Of a stretch of DNA of 64,000 nt, positions 34,972 through 56,689 are shown in pieces. The stretch spans positions 4,435,001 to 4,499,000 of the forward strand of contig WPIO01000009.1 in the NCBI GenBank assembly GCA_009760855.2, in the 5' to 3' direction. This DNA is from Cristatella mucedo. Lineage: Eukaryota; Bryozoa; Phylactolaemata; Cristatellidae. Each line of letters opens with the position of its first letter. Position 1 is the stretch's first letter. The notes under the pieces were generated by a model. The model ran no database searches, was not told the DNA's origin, and saw only the letters and a list, made by a program, of their open reading frames with translations. Position numbers and translations under genes: made by a program.

Positions 34972-35164
34972 TAGCCTATTTATTACAATATTAGAATGAC
35001 TAATGGTAACTTAGGCGGAGGAGCCCTAACCTGCTGGGGCCGCGGGGCTACCCACGACTGCCGTGTATTTACGTGCATTTACCTAAATACAATAAGGGTT
35101 TTTAATAGTAATCGTGATAACATTAAGAATTTGTACAGCGGCCTAAGAGCACTAAATTTAAAAT

Positions 35165-35490
35165 ATATATCTAGCGGCCCAGCGATTAGGATCCTCACCT
35201 TTAATGATCGAGGTTAAGGTGAATGCCTTTGATGACCAAATACTACCTGAATCAACAGCCTCTTTTGTATAGCGACCGAAGAGCCTTTACGGCTATCACG
35301 ACTGCTTGCAGCGGCAATGAAGGATTGCTAACTGTAGGATTCGAACCCAAGACCTCGGTCCCGAAAAGCAACCGTCTAACCTAGTGTGCCATCACGGCTC
35401 ACCAAGGATGCCGGCTCAAGCCCTGTGGCTTGTGCGAGGCGCCTGAATAGAGATGAAGTTCTCGTAGGGCGCTATACAAATTAACTACAT
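35165..35490 (+). mobile_element. SINE1 copy interrupted by SINE2
   Basis: The head TAGCGGCCCAGCGATTAGG with GTGAATGCCTTTGATGACC stops near 35240. The body resumes at 35405 with GCTCAAGCCCTGTGGC and finishes GAATAGAGATGAAGTTCTCG, TAGGGCGCTATACAAATTAA. Between them lies a minus SINE2. Confidence 0.75.
35252..35403 (-). mobile_element. SINE2 copy inside SINE1
   Basis: Minus strand: tRNA-like head GGTGAGCCGTGATGGCAC, B box GGGTTCGAATCC, and distal part CGTAAAGGCTCTTCGGTCG, CTATACAAAAGAGGC. Matches the copy at 49.49-49.64 kb. Confidence 0.82.
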
Positions 35491-35834
35491 TCATTTTAGT
35501 TTAGTCTTCCTTCTAGGCACTTCACGTATGCTTCAAAGGAAGTGTGTCAGCACGTACAGCCGAGGCCAACTAGCTTTTCCCTGTCCCTACTCGTCGCACA
35601 GCATGAACAAAGAGAGCGCCTTGCTCTCGATCGTCTCGGTTCGTTCGTCTCGCTCGGCCGCGCTCCGACTCGTCTCACGCGCCACCACGCCCCTCCGGCG
35701 AAGGCGGTCGTTCTCGGTCAGAAGCGTAAGGGACTCAGGCGTCGTCGCAGCGCAGCAATGCCGAACGAATCCCTCTCCTTTGCCAGAGGCCTAACTGAGT
35801 GTGCGCCACCGTTTCGCCTTGCGTTCTTTGCTTC

Positions 35835-36055
35835 AAGCTTCTTTTTAATGTCCTCATGTCACGGACATTTAAAAAGAAGCTTACAACAAACATGTTCATT
35901 AAAGCATTTAGATGGTCTTTGCGATTCGTCCTTCGTGTTCATACGCATGCATACACTGGGCCTGCTGCTTGTGTATGCTACCACAAATCGTTTGCTGATG
36001 CTTTCTATCCAGCATCTGTTAAGTGCCTAGAAAGAGATTATATAAAATATGTATG
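35835..36055 (+). mobile_element. LINE-B 3' end containing a hairpin
   Basis: CATTTAAAAAGAAGCTTAC, AGCATTTAGATGGTCTTTGC, GATTCGTCCTTCGTGTTC, ending GTGCCTAGAAAGAGATTA. Its start forms an inverted repeat (35835-35853 with 35863-35882). Confidence 0.75.
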
Positions 36056-36195
36056 CCGAGCCGGTTTGACCCAGCGGCTAAGGTGCTCGGCCGACCAAGG
36101 TCTGGCTGAAGTCGTAGGCTCGAGCACCGAGGCATATACGTGAAGCGCCTGAATAGAGATTAAGTTCTCTTGGGACGCTATAAAAATGAATATTT
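36056..36195 (+). mobile_element. SINE1 copy (short-head subtype)
   Basis: GCCGGTTTGACCCAGCGGCT, CGACCAAGGTCTGGCTGAAG, TGAATAGAGATTAAGTTCTC, CTATAAAAATGAATA. It abuts a LINE-B tail. Confidence 0.85.
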
Positions 36196-36784
36196 GAGCA
36201 CGGCGACAGGGCGTTCAAGTGATATTCTCTAAAAAAAATGTTCCAAGAGATTGCGGCCAGAATAACATCACGTGGCAGAACTCGACGGGGGGGGGGGGGA
36301 CTCTACGGCACGTCCAGTTAAGAGCCTAGAGCGACAGATACCACCGACGGGTTTAGGGTTGTCTGTGATTAGGCGTTTCTTCTCACCATCTTCGTTTAGT
36401 TGACGGAACGTGGCCCCACTGTTTGCAGTTCCGTGGACGAATCGCTGTGACTGGCTCTTGAGGGCTTGAACGTTACAGACAGTCTAGCGTCGTCGTCGTC
36501 GTAAGAGGGGCAGCTCCTTCTGCTGGCCTGAACGGCCCCGCATTGCTAAACATAAAAACGAGCGACCAAGGGAAGACCCACCCGAAGGCAGCAGACAGGA
36601 TGTAGTTGTCGCCTCATCGTAAGGGCTGCTTACGATCGGATGGGCGCTATCGAAATGGCACCTGGAGCCTCGTAAGCTAAAACCGACGTCCACCCTCAAT
36701 CTCTCCAGCTGGATAATGCGATTGGTTAAGTAAAACGCGGCCCTGCTGCAGGTCAGGCTGGCGGAGCCACCGTGCTCTAACCGT

Positions 36785-37135
36785 CGTAGCTGCTCAGGAT
36801 GAAAGTGGGAAACGTAGCAGTCAGGTGAGCAGCATGGAAGTAGCAGCTCAGGATCGCTGGAAAGAATGTGCCATTGTTGGCAGCAGGAGTAGTTTTCGTT
36901 GTGCAAACATCGTGTAATCCAGTTCGGCAGTTTAGGACCTGCAGAGCTGAAGCTACTGTCGCTGAACAGCTAATTTACTTTCCATACAGGAACTGATTGA
37001 GGCTGAAACTGTTGAAACAGTGCAGCAGTTCACCAAGGTAAGGAGGAGCCAAGCCGTGGCCAGCCACGGCTTGGCTACCAGCAGCCATCCTAGCTCTTTT
37101 AGCAATGGAGACACGTGGTCACGCCAACCACTTCA
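36785..37135 (-). mobile_element. LINE-A fragment, minus, with palindromic joint
   Basis: GTAGCAGCTCAGGATCGCTG, AGGACCTGCAGAGCTGAAGC, GAGCCAAGCCGTGGC and AGCTCTTTTAGCAATGGAGA follow the LINE-A antisense order. At 37047-37076 the sequence folds back on itself perfectly. Confidence 0.75.
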
Positions 37136-37723
37136 AGTGACTGGATAGCAGTAAACCGTATTCTCGGATGGCTATGGAAATTCATTAGGTGCGTTCAAAA
37201 CATTGATATAGATAAGGAGTCTCGAGGGGCAGGCTATTGACTCACTTGGTCTGGCGTATTGAACAGGTGCATATTTATTGTTAAGCTATACAATACATTA
37301 TATTATTATCACTATTGTCATCATTAGTAAGTACAAAGCTATCAAAGATCGCAGACTAAGATTGTCCCATAGTTTCCAGTGCTCAAGTGTTTTTACAGAC
37401 TAAAACTCTGCCCCTTAGGACAGGCAGGGTCTAGTCCACCTGGAATTCAACCAGGCCGCCATTGAGTGCCCTCTTTTTTAATGCGAATTACAAAAACTGC
37501 ACGGCGGCGGTTGGCGTCTTATAGCACATGCAAATCCTTAACCAAGATTTAGCTGTCTTATAAGTGCTACACAAATGCTTCATTATTTTCGATTTTAGAG
37601 TGGAGTACAGTAGGTGTACACGTTACGGTTCGCTTTTAGATACGGAGCTAAAAGCATTTTTTAGCAAGAATTTTTTTAGCTTAAAATTGATCCTTTTTAG
37701 ATGGATGCTAAAGAGACTAGCAT

Positions 37724-37968
37724 AGCGTTACTCTCTGAATGATACTTCTTTTCTTGACACAAAGGTAAAAAGGGGCTACCGGGCGACGCGTCTACAGCTC
37801 GAATCTTCAGGCTCTCCTGATGGAATGGGTACTTTTTTCGATGGTGAAAACCTTTACAGACACAAACCTAAGAAAAGGCCTGACCCTGTGCCTGGAGGCG
37901 ATGTTAACTCCCTTGCCAAAGCCCTGGCTACACGTTGCTCGATTGAGTGGACTTTCTATACCCCCTAA
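37724..37968 (+). pseudogene. coding-like open frame, frameshifted, unidentified
   Basis: An 80-codon plus frame without a start, RYSLNDTSFLDTKVKRGYR..., continuing GMGTFFDGENLYRHKPKK, RPDPVPGGDVNSLAKAL and CSIEWTFYTP to TAA. Codon use looks protein-like. A one-base shift at the CCCCC run would continue NLRRAENTNANWSNVANQYI to a GTAAGG donor at about 38040. No family was assigned; a decayed exon or transposon gene is possible. Confidence 0.35.
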
Positions 37969-38219
37969 CTTGCGAAGGGCTGAAAATACGAATGCAAACT
38001 GGTCTAATGTTGCCAATCAATACATTACGGTTGTTTTGGTAAGGGGTTTACAGATGAACTCGCTAGCACCGCCACCGTAATTTCGTCACTTGATAAAATC
38101 TTGGTAAAAAGCTTTTTTAACTATTTAAATTTGTCTACGAAGAGCCCAAAGCTTGTCACCAGGACAGCCAACATTTTGGGATGGACCTTGGTTGGCCCAA
38201 GCAGAAAATACACACAAGT

Positions 38220-40373
38220 TTGATTCCTTTTAAGTATACGACATAAAGCATGCTTAAGCTCAGGATTTACAGCATCTGGTCAGAGCCTTCCCGTGCCTGT
38301 TTAAATCAGCCTTAGGAATGTTCTTCCGGAGATCGATAGCTTCCTTGATTTTGACATCTTTCGACTGTAGGGTGCCTAATCTAGGTACTTGCATGTAAAA
38401 TCAGTTTACGGCCATCTCCAGTGACTAACTAGGCAATGACCAGTCCTTTAGAGTCTATTGGCCAAGAAGCACACAACAGCGGATACCTGCTTACAAATGT
38501 TAGCTGGCTTTTGTTAGTTCCAATTATTTTGACCATGATGCATAATCGTAGGCAACTAATTGATGCCGTTCGTGGTCTCAAAAGGATTCTGCAGTCTCTG
38601 TAACGTAGCATCTGATGACATTTTGACTGGAATGTAAGACCTCCAAGGTTTTAAGTTTTAATGTCATTATACTTTTAGGCTATGTAAGTTACTGCTTGTA
38701 AGGCTGCGGCTCATTATCCAGTTCTTAAATAATAAAAATACAACCACAAGTTTTTATTCATCTTAAATGCTCAAATCTGGCTAACACAATTGTTACTGCA
38801 TTTATGGACATATTGTCTTGAGAACCAAGGACTGCTCCCAGAAGATTAAAGCCATCAGTCGAGCTTGACAATCTGAGGCTGAGCACGTTGAAGATGCGCT
38901 CAAGCAGCTGGCCGTTTTTTTGAAGTCACGAACTCCTAAAAAAAAACCTATGAAATTTACCCACACATTGCCTTGACCAGACCAAATACTCGAGACATGC
39001 CATCAGACAAAATTAGCGTTGGAACAAATTTCTCATCATCAACACGTAGTCTCGAAGCGAGCTGGATAAGCACATCATCTGGCAAGTTGAGGAAAAACGC
39101 TTAAGAGGTGCGGTCTACGTACCCGTGTATAACATTCAGACCGGCGTCAATTTCACCAGCGCTTTTTCAGGTCGGTGGTAGGTCGCTAGACAAAGTCCTA
39201 ATAAATAAAAGGCTATGAAATTTACCTGAGCCACACAAATAGCTCTCATAACGACAACTGCTGTCAAGCTCAGTGTTATATAGGTATCAGCAATTGCATT
39301 ATGAATATGCTTGTCAAATAAACATCATTGCTAACTGGTGTACGGCACTATTAGAACCGCATACGAACCTGCTAATTCATTGGTCATATCTAGCAGCCAT
39401 ACCCGTCTAGTCCTTAGCTTGGCTTAATCTAAAACGACAAACATTACTGGTTAGCACAAAACATTAAAACTCGTCAACAGTTATAGGGCAATCTAGCCCT
39501 TCAGAATAATTCGTTCAACAAACGCTATAGCGTCAGATATATGCTTGTCAAAATATAACATCATTAGCTAAGAGTTTAGAAGAAAATATCGCTGGCAAGT
39601 TGGCTTACCAGTGCTGATAGAATCGTTACTCGACGAACCACCGGTAGCATTATTTGCCGAAGTCCGACAAATCGACTGGATCAGCATGCCCTGAAAAAGC
39701 TAACCATTCTTAAGAGCTGCACAACAGTTTAAATGAGCTATTCATAGATAGACAGGCGAGATAGATCAGACTAGGTTCTCAGCATTCGCGGGCTAGCCCG
39801 CGTGTGACATGTGCTTGAATTGCCATCACATCGATTTGGTGGCACAGTCGCGAGCGTACGGCGCATTTGAGTAACATGCGCAGCCGCAGCTAACTCGAGA
39901 CTCACGCAATTACCTCAGAAGAGCGCCAATATTTGTCAGGTGATAGTAATGCAAACTGATGAGACGTAATACTCGGCCATAACATTCAGAGACGATGCGT
40001 ACCGCGCGTCCTAAAAATTGAAAAGCATGCGCGCGGCGTCTTTAGCTGCTAACTAACCAACCGCAGCAGTAGTTACATTTTAAAACTGTATACGCGGCAG
40101 GTCAATCTTAAAAATAGACATTTGCGGCACAGGACATATCCGAGGGGGTACTACTAACGTTTGATATTACCTGCTCCACATGCTTGTTCGTTTACGACAC
40201 CGGTAGCAGGTTCGGATCCTTAGCAGCGTGCTGGTAACCAGCACGCCACGTTTGCTTGCGATCATCATCCTCACACGTCCCCACTCTCTCACAGCAGCAA
40301 GCAAAATGGAAGGATCTCGTGGTCGTCTACCCAGACTGCTCGTCACGTGGTGCACCGGAACTACTGAGCACAC
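38220..40373 (-). other. tract of exon-like reading frames, unidentified
   Basis: Several minus segments have splice-like borders and protein-like frames: 40268-40171 (MMIASKRGVLVTSTLLRIR, basic and without acidic residues, donor GCAG|GTAATA), 40010-39914 (RAVRIVSECYGRVLRLISLH), 39690-39609 (GMLIQSICRTSANN), 39309-39226 (HIHNAIADTYITLSLTAVVV), about 39101-38960 (FLNLPDDVLIQLASRLRVDD) and about 38370-38265 (LGTLQSKDVKIKEAIDLRKN). Neighbouring phases do not all agree, and two donors share GTAAATTTCATAG. I cannot decide between a real gene with missed exons, a pseudogene and chance. Confidence 0.3.
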
Positions 40374-40734
40374 CTGAAGCTCAGCAAGAATAAATCTATA
40401 TAAGTGTGCATATCATTATGTCTAAATTAATAAAATAAATGTAGATTTTTATCACGATCAAAAACGTCCCTGAGCACTTTCGTCGTCATGCCCAATGCCA
40501 TAGATATACATTCAATTTAATATTTGGGACACCGACGGTTGTCCTTATGCCTAGCAACATCTAAGTACATCTATGATGATGCTGTTTGCTTATGGACTGA
40601 GTCAGTTTTTGAAATACTAGCTAATGCTCGAATCGCCCTTGGACTTAAAAAAAAAACGTGAGAATTAATTAGCGGTTTCATGAATTACGAGCGCTGTATT
40701 AGAAATCTCATGTGCTCTATCTTTATTGGTCGTG

Positions 40735-40860
40735 CTGTGTTACTGGTCTTGCCAGCAAGTTCCTATCGGGATTTAGAGCTAACGATTCCTAGGAAACTGC
40801 TCTGTTTCTGGTTTAAAATGACCGTCCGAACAATGCTGATCGGGATAGGGTCTCTCTGCC
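40735..40860 (+). mobile_element. LINE RT N-terminal fragment
   Basis: One frame reads SKFLSGFRANDS, stop, ETALFLV, stop, NDRPNNAD, the FRxNHSTETALLxVxND block of CR1/L2 RT with two stops. Confidence 0.6.
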
Positions 40861-41042
40861 GGTACCACTGTACCAATGTAGTCAATTGATACGGTTCCAC
40901 ATCGTGTGCTAAATGCCTAGAACATATAGCGATATAAAGGTGCTATTAAAATGCTGCTTTATACAAATTGTAAGTATCCTTACATTGGCTTGCTTTGGAA
41001 AAGTGCCGATTAAGAAAGCATCGAGTGTAGACTTTTAAGTTA

Positions 41043-41178
41043 TAATAATTAGACGTCGGTATAGCATCCTAAGAGAACTTGATCTCCTTTCAGAGGCTTC
41101 ACATATGCCGAAGGGCCCGAACTCACAACCTCGGTCATCAAATTCACTCACCGCGACCCAGTTCGTTAAACCCAGCCC
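41043..41178 (-). mobile_element. SINE1 copy, minus
   Basis: GGTATAGCATCCTAAGAGAAC, TTCAGAGGCTTCACATATGC, CTCGGTCATCAAATTCACTC, CGACCCAGTTCGTTAAACCC. Confidence 0.75.
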
Positions 41179-41989
41179 TAGACTAAGAGACAAGGTATTT
41201 ATGAACAAATGTAAAATATTAACACCCTTGATTTACCTTAGTATCTTTTTCAGCTGTATCTTTTGAGAATAGTATGGCAGTCGGGTTATATTGTCCATGC
41301 TACACTATCCAGGCTCCCGGCAAATGCAGATAGGCAGTCGAAGGCCGAACTGCATCTATTAGATTAATTGTTCAATCTGGTATAGCAATTATCAGAATCA
41401 TTGTAATAGATCTCTTCTACACACTGTGAACGTCTGGCTTCCACCGCTCTTGCTTATAGGAAGTCATTTCTTACCCATCTCTTTAAATCATACTTTAAGG
41501 TGTATTATTCATCTTAACTTACAAAAAGTTTTTATATTTGCTGCCATTACCTTTTCCTATCTGCTGACCAGAGAGCAAACTTGCTTCGGCAATTCGAAAT
41601 ATTTCAGAGACAGTCGAAAGGAGGTGCCAAAGGAGTTGCAGCTAGTTTTCCACTACCACAACAGCAGCAGCAGCAGCAGCAACGGTAGTAGCAGTGGCAC
41701 GAGCAGGAGCAACAGTAGCTGTAGGAACAGTGGAAGCAGGAACAGTGGGAGCAGGAAAGCTGAGAGCAGGGCAGGATCGCAGGCAAAAGGGGCCAAGGAT
41801 CAAGGAGGAGGAAGAGGAGCAGAGAGGAACAGGAGCAGAGGCAAGAGCAAGAGCAGGAGCCTGCAAACCCAAATGGTTAGCAGCTGTACCGCAATTGCAA
41901 TAAATCAAGTGCATGCATGAGTTAGTCAGTTAAACTGCCCAAACTTATACCACAAACAAGAACTTAGTTTCAATTTGTTATTATTAAAA

Positions 41990-42072
41990 GATGGTAGCAG
42001 CAGGGCATGGTATCAAACCCAGTACGTTAGACATGCCAGACAGGTACTCTTAACACTGAACTATCATCCTTG
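41990..42072 (-). mobile_element. tRNA-like element (SINE remnant)
   Basis: Minus strand reads GGATGATAGTTCAGTGTTAAG (A-box-like) and, about 35 bases on, CTGGGTTTGATACCATGCC (B-box-like). Spacing suits a tRNA-derived SINE head; no cloverleaf was checked. Confidence 0.5.
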
Positions 42073-43659
42073 AGTGAGAAGCCTAATTTGACATTTTAGC
42101 CTGTTAAACAATTCAGCAGCACTCTATTCTCCAATCTCATCTTGTACTGCAGCATTTTGTGTGTTTGTAGCATAGTTTGTCTCCAAAAGCTTAAAACTGT
42201 TTATAACTCTGTTTCCCTCATACGTTGTCGACACCAACTGACTCTATCAAAACTATTTGCTACTGATGCCCCTGTATGAAGAATGATGGATAATGAATTA
42301 ACAGAACAGCTGCATGCTGCTGTGACTGAGGCTGCCAAGGTGCTGAAGCACTTACCAGAAAGATGACTTAGGCAGCATGGCACATTCGTTAGCAGTATAT
42401 TTTGTGCTTCTGCTTGTATAATTTTGCTCGGTAGTGGGTACAATGTGCTCTCGTATTGGTTATATTTTTTTTGCTTTGCTTTGATTATGCAATCGATTCC
42501 CTGCTGCTCGGATCTATGCAGGTCCAAGCAGTAGGGTAAGCATTAAACTGAGCTGATTCGACGTATTCAATTTACATTTTGAGGAGCTGTGGCTGCTATT
42601 GGCACTGCTTGCAGTGGACAATAAAGAATTGCCTGCAGCACGAACTGAACGTGCAGCCAGGACGACTTTTATTTACATACTGCAACCCGGGTGCAAACTA
42701 TATCAATTCATTAAGTTCCACATGCTCACACTCGATCGATCAAGCGGTTTCCAAACAATAACATTCATGCTGAGGGGCTATCTTACCAGAGAACGTTTCT
42801 TAAAATGGTGTTAAATCCTTTTAAGAATGGCTGCCGAGGCACATTTCCAGGAATCGTGGAACCATTTGCCTACTCTATTGCAGACAGAAATATGTATGCA
42901 CACTAGCCATAAATGTACAGCAAATTCATTAAGCTTGACTGCTCCTACTTGTTTGCAGCGGTTTTGAACCTTCGGTTTGAACTTTGTGAGGGGTAAAATC
43001 TGAAGATGCACGAGGCTGGTGATACTCGTGTAGCGAAAGTTCACAACAAATTCCTCAAGGTGAGATCGCGTATGATGGGCCGTGGTAGCTTAGCTTGTAT
43101 CAAGGTCCTCGTCAAGTTATCGCTAACCATTTGAGTGTTTTCTTTCCAGCATTCGTAAAGTGACTGGAAAGAGATTTTGTTGTCTTTAGGCACTAAACAT
43201 GTCTTACGACCATGTTCGTTATTAACACTCTCCCTTCGAGCCGAAATCAGCCCATTTCCAGATGGCAGTTTAGTGCTCCACTGCAGATGATTATGCCAAG
43301 AAATGTAAGCTAAGTTGTAAGCGTACTTTAACACTCACTCCTTATGTAAAATAAGGTGATACATCGGTGGTTTCTCGAAGACAACCGATGCACGATTTCA
43401 GCCGGATTCCTCGGTTTCCCCAAGCCCGAGAGAATTATAGGATAGAGAGGAGGGGAGCAGCAGAGACTCGAAACCAGCCAGTCACATCAAACCGACAGGT
43501 TTGAATCGAAAACTGGAGGGCTTGCACAGCACCGATCTAGGGCTAATGGTGCCAATAGTTTCCCGGAGGTTTTTGCAAGATAAAGGCAGGGAACAGCACC
43601 ACACCTTTCAGCTAAGGAGCAATGTGCAAACATCCAGGCCTGCTTAGGCAGGGGTACTG

Positions 43660-43745
43660 CATTCAAGTTGGTCCACTGCCACATTACAGCACTTCTCGCC
43701 GACCTGCACATGATCCCAATCAAGCAGCGAATCGACTTGGTTCAA
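43660..43745 (+). mobile_element. LINE-B fragment
   Basis: CACTTCTCGCCGACCTGCAC followed by CCAATCAAGCAGCGAATCGA corresponds to the CACTTCTCGCCGACCTGCAA / CCAGTCAAGCAACGCTTCAA segment at 59.95-59.99 kb. Confidence 0.65.
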
Positions 43746-44094
43746 GTTAGTTGCCGATGCAGCCTAGAACATTAAAGAGATAGGCTAAAGCGTGAAGGAG
43801 CTATCTTAACCCTACGCTAGCGAACAAGTGCCAAAGCCTTAAATTATTATCTATTGTCACGGAGGTGCACCGAGCTCTAGCTGCATTTCTAGATTGTTCC
43901 CAGCTGTTCTTTTATGCCTGTGTACGAACAACGCATAGTCTAAACGTTCAAAATTACAAATGGTAGCTTTCTTAAAAAGCAAATTGCAATGCTGGAAGCA
44001 ATAAACAATTGAAACAGTTATTATCTGACACTTTAAAGCCTGGAGTGTCATGCACTCGACTGTACTGACAGGGCTCGGTCTGATCTTGGTGTAG

Positions 44095-44635
44095 TGTTTG
44101 AGCTTATATGGAAGAAAATGAGGCTGTGGTTTCCGACAGCTACCTTATGCGCAGGTCCTAGAATGTGGAGCTCACTTCCACAATTCTTCCGAAACGACAT
44201 CTACTCTCCTGCTGCTGACTACAGCACATCCTTTCCAACAGTCCTGACCTGCTATTTCCATGCTACTCACTACCTCAATAGCTCTCCTGACTCAGCTATG
44301 CTTCTCACTTTCTCTTTGTTGTGTGAGATGAAGCTTGTCGGTTACTGAATGTGTATCGAAAGCTGCCTAGGCTTCGAGTGGTTTGAGAGGTTTTCGAGTG
44401 CTTTGAGTGGTTTTAGAGCTGGTTTAGCCCAGTGTTTTAAGTGCTCGCCCCGACCAAAGTCTGGCTGAGGTCGTGGGCTCGAGCCCCGAGGCATAAGTGA
44501 AGCACCTGAATAGAGATTAAGTTCTCTTGGGGCGCTATACAACTGCAAATGGGTGCGCTATGCAAAATTCTCCTGATTAACACCCCCACAGTCTCTGTGG
44601 CTTTGGGGAGTCACAGATAGAGATACATAAGATGG
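44095..44635 (+). mobile_element. LINE-A 3' end interrupted by SINE1
   Basis: AGGTCCTAGAATGTGGAGCTC, TACTCACTACCTCAATAGCT, GAAGCTTGTCGGTTACTG up to about 44395. It resumes after the SINE at 44553 with GGGTGCGCTATGCAAAATTC, TTAACACCCCCACAGTC and AGATAGAGATACATA. A GAGTGGTTTTGAG-like duplication marks the joint. Confidence 0.8.
44414..44548 (+). mobile_element. SINE1 copy (short-head), inside LINE-A
   Basis: GAGCTGGTTTAGCCCAGTGT, CGACCAAAGTCTGGCTGAGG, GTGGGCTCGAGCCCCGAGGC, GAGATTAAGTTCTCTTGGGG, CGCTATACAA. One of the best-preserved copies. Confidence 0.9.
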
Positions 44636-45088
44636 CATGGCATTATGTGGCAGCAGAAGAGTTTGCCTGTTCCCTCCATGGAAATGGAAGCCGTCAAAGT
44701 TTAGGCAAAGCAACTTACGCAAAATATTTCAAATCAGTCAACCTGTATCGAACTATAATGCAAAAAAACGATTGCAATTCTCTACCCCTCCCCCTCCCCC
44801 GAATGAGCACACGCAGACTCGCCACAGTCTACTTCGACCGATCGAAATCATTCCTCGACCGATCGCAATCACTCCTATAGGGGCACTAGTGTAGATCTCG
44901 CTCCACAGAGACCCTTTCCCTAGCAGCGCTGTTTTACAGTAGGATGGCAAGGGCATGGGAATGCAGGCAGTGAAAGCTGCAAAATCCTCTCAAGCTGCTC
45001 AGAGCTCTGGCCGGTCAACAAGCGAACGACGACATCTCACACCGTCAGCGGCCGCAGCTGCCACATTGGCAGACGAGCAGTGCAGCCC

Positions 45089-55394
<10,306 letters not shown>

Positions 55395-55524
55395 TTGCCT
55401 TGGGAGGAGCTTCAACCGCAGCTGAAAGAGCAAAATCGGTACGTCGTCAGCAGCCAGCGAGAGCGAGCAGCCATGGCAGAGTTGCAATTTCAGACAATTT
55501 TCCCAACATGTAGTGGGCCTCATT

Positions 55525-56440
55525 TTCTTACGAAAGTGTTCGTCGGTGTGTACAGTGGATTGCTATTACAAACAGAGAGTTGACCGCTGGTTGTTAGGTT
55601 AGTCTCTGTTGATTTTCATTTATAAAATTTCTTTACTGGAATGGAACAATTTCAAGTAAAGTCTGAGCAAATTAGATGACAACTTGAATAACTCTACCAC
55701 CATGCCAAAGAAGCTCTTGACGATCATATTGCCTTACAAGAGGACTCCACTGACCATTGCGAAAAGCCGGTGCCCCTCACCAGATAACTCAACAGGATTT
55801 GCAAGGAGAAATGCTGCAAGTGATCACAGTCCTGTGCCAGTGTACGTAGTCAGTCCTACCTGCAGGTATGTCTGAGCATTTATTCGTCAAGATAAAACTT
55901 TTACTACTAGAAAACTGTGTCTGTTCATCCCTAATAAAGTATAATACAGACACGAACAACACTCAATGTCATCTTCTCATCAATTTAGATGCGTCTAGCT
56001 GTCACTGAAATGGTTTGACTGATTGCAGCTTCTACAAACCGCTTGTCTCCGAGCGACCCAGCTGCACATTGCCACCACAACACAATGGTCTCTAAGCAGT
56101 GAAACGGCACCAGGAAAGGACTGCAGAACAGCACATTGACCTATCTGCTGCTTCCATCATCCAGAGACTTGGTAGCGAATAGTGCACCCTTGCCCGAAGC
56201 AGGAGCCCAGTCCTGGTCACCAACGAATCCCCAGAAAGTTATATCAGAATGTATCCGAGCCGGCGGAAGTGTGTCTAGCTATCCACACTATATCTAGCAA
56301 GTACTATTGGATTTATTCAAGAATGAGTGGCAATCTGCAGTGCTAGCACTCGACAGCCACTCACAGCTTCTCCAGCTGTTCATCGATCACTAACAATGAG
56401 TAACACACCAGGCCAGGCCATTAAGACACAAATACCTTTT
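55525..56440. other. no gene recognised
   Basis: AT-leaning sequence upstream of pyruvate kinase. The promoter and 5' UTR of that minus-strand gene should start here or just inside exon 1, but no TATA or initiator was distinguishable. Confidence 0.4.
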
Positions 56441-56682
56441 AGTGGGTACCTGTTATTCGATCTTTATGTGCTTATGCGTGCTGACACTGTGCATGCTGCC
56501 GATAACCACACTTGCATGCTGACTGACCCTGGGCCTGTCCCCCTAACCATGTTATTCTTGTTGTTTATTGAGCATGCTACAACCAATCATTCAATCGTGT
56601 TTCCTTTGCAGCAAATGTAAAGTACCTATAAAGAGATTGAGTTCTCTGAGGGCACTATATCAAATGTATTATTTTTATAAAC
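56440..56682 (+). mobile_element. LINE-B 3' end
   Basis: GGGTACCTGTTATTCGATC, CACTGTGCATGCTGCCGATA, TTTCCTTTGCAGCAAATGTA, AAGAGATTGAGTTCTCTGAG, GGCACTATATCAAATGTATT. Confidence 0.85.
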
Positions 56683-56689
56683 ACGTGCC

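Noticed and set aside
37724-38046. FFDGENLYRHKP frame as an Argonaute/Piwi N-domain
   Set aside because: Only a short DGxxxLY-like similarity; no PAZ, MID or PIWI motifs nearby.
38700-38940. Minus frame LQKNGQLLERIFNVLSL... as an exportin-2 (CSE1L) exon
   Set aside because: Resemblance rests on hydrophobic spacing only, a stop precedes it in frame, and neighbouring segments do not support it.
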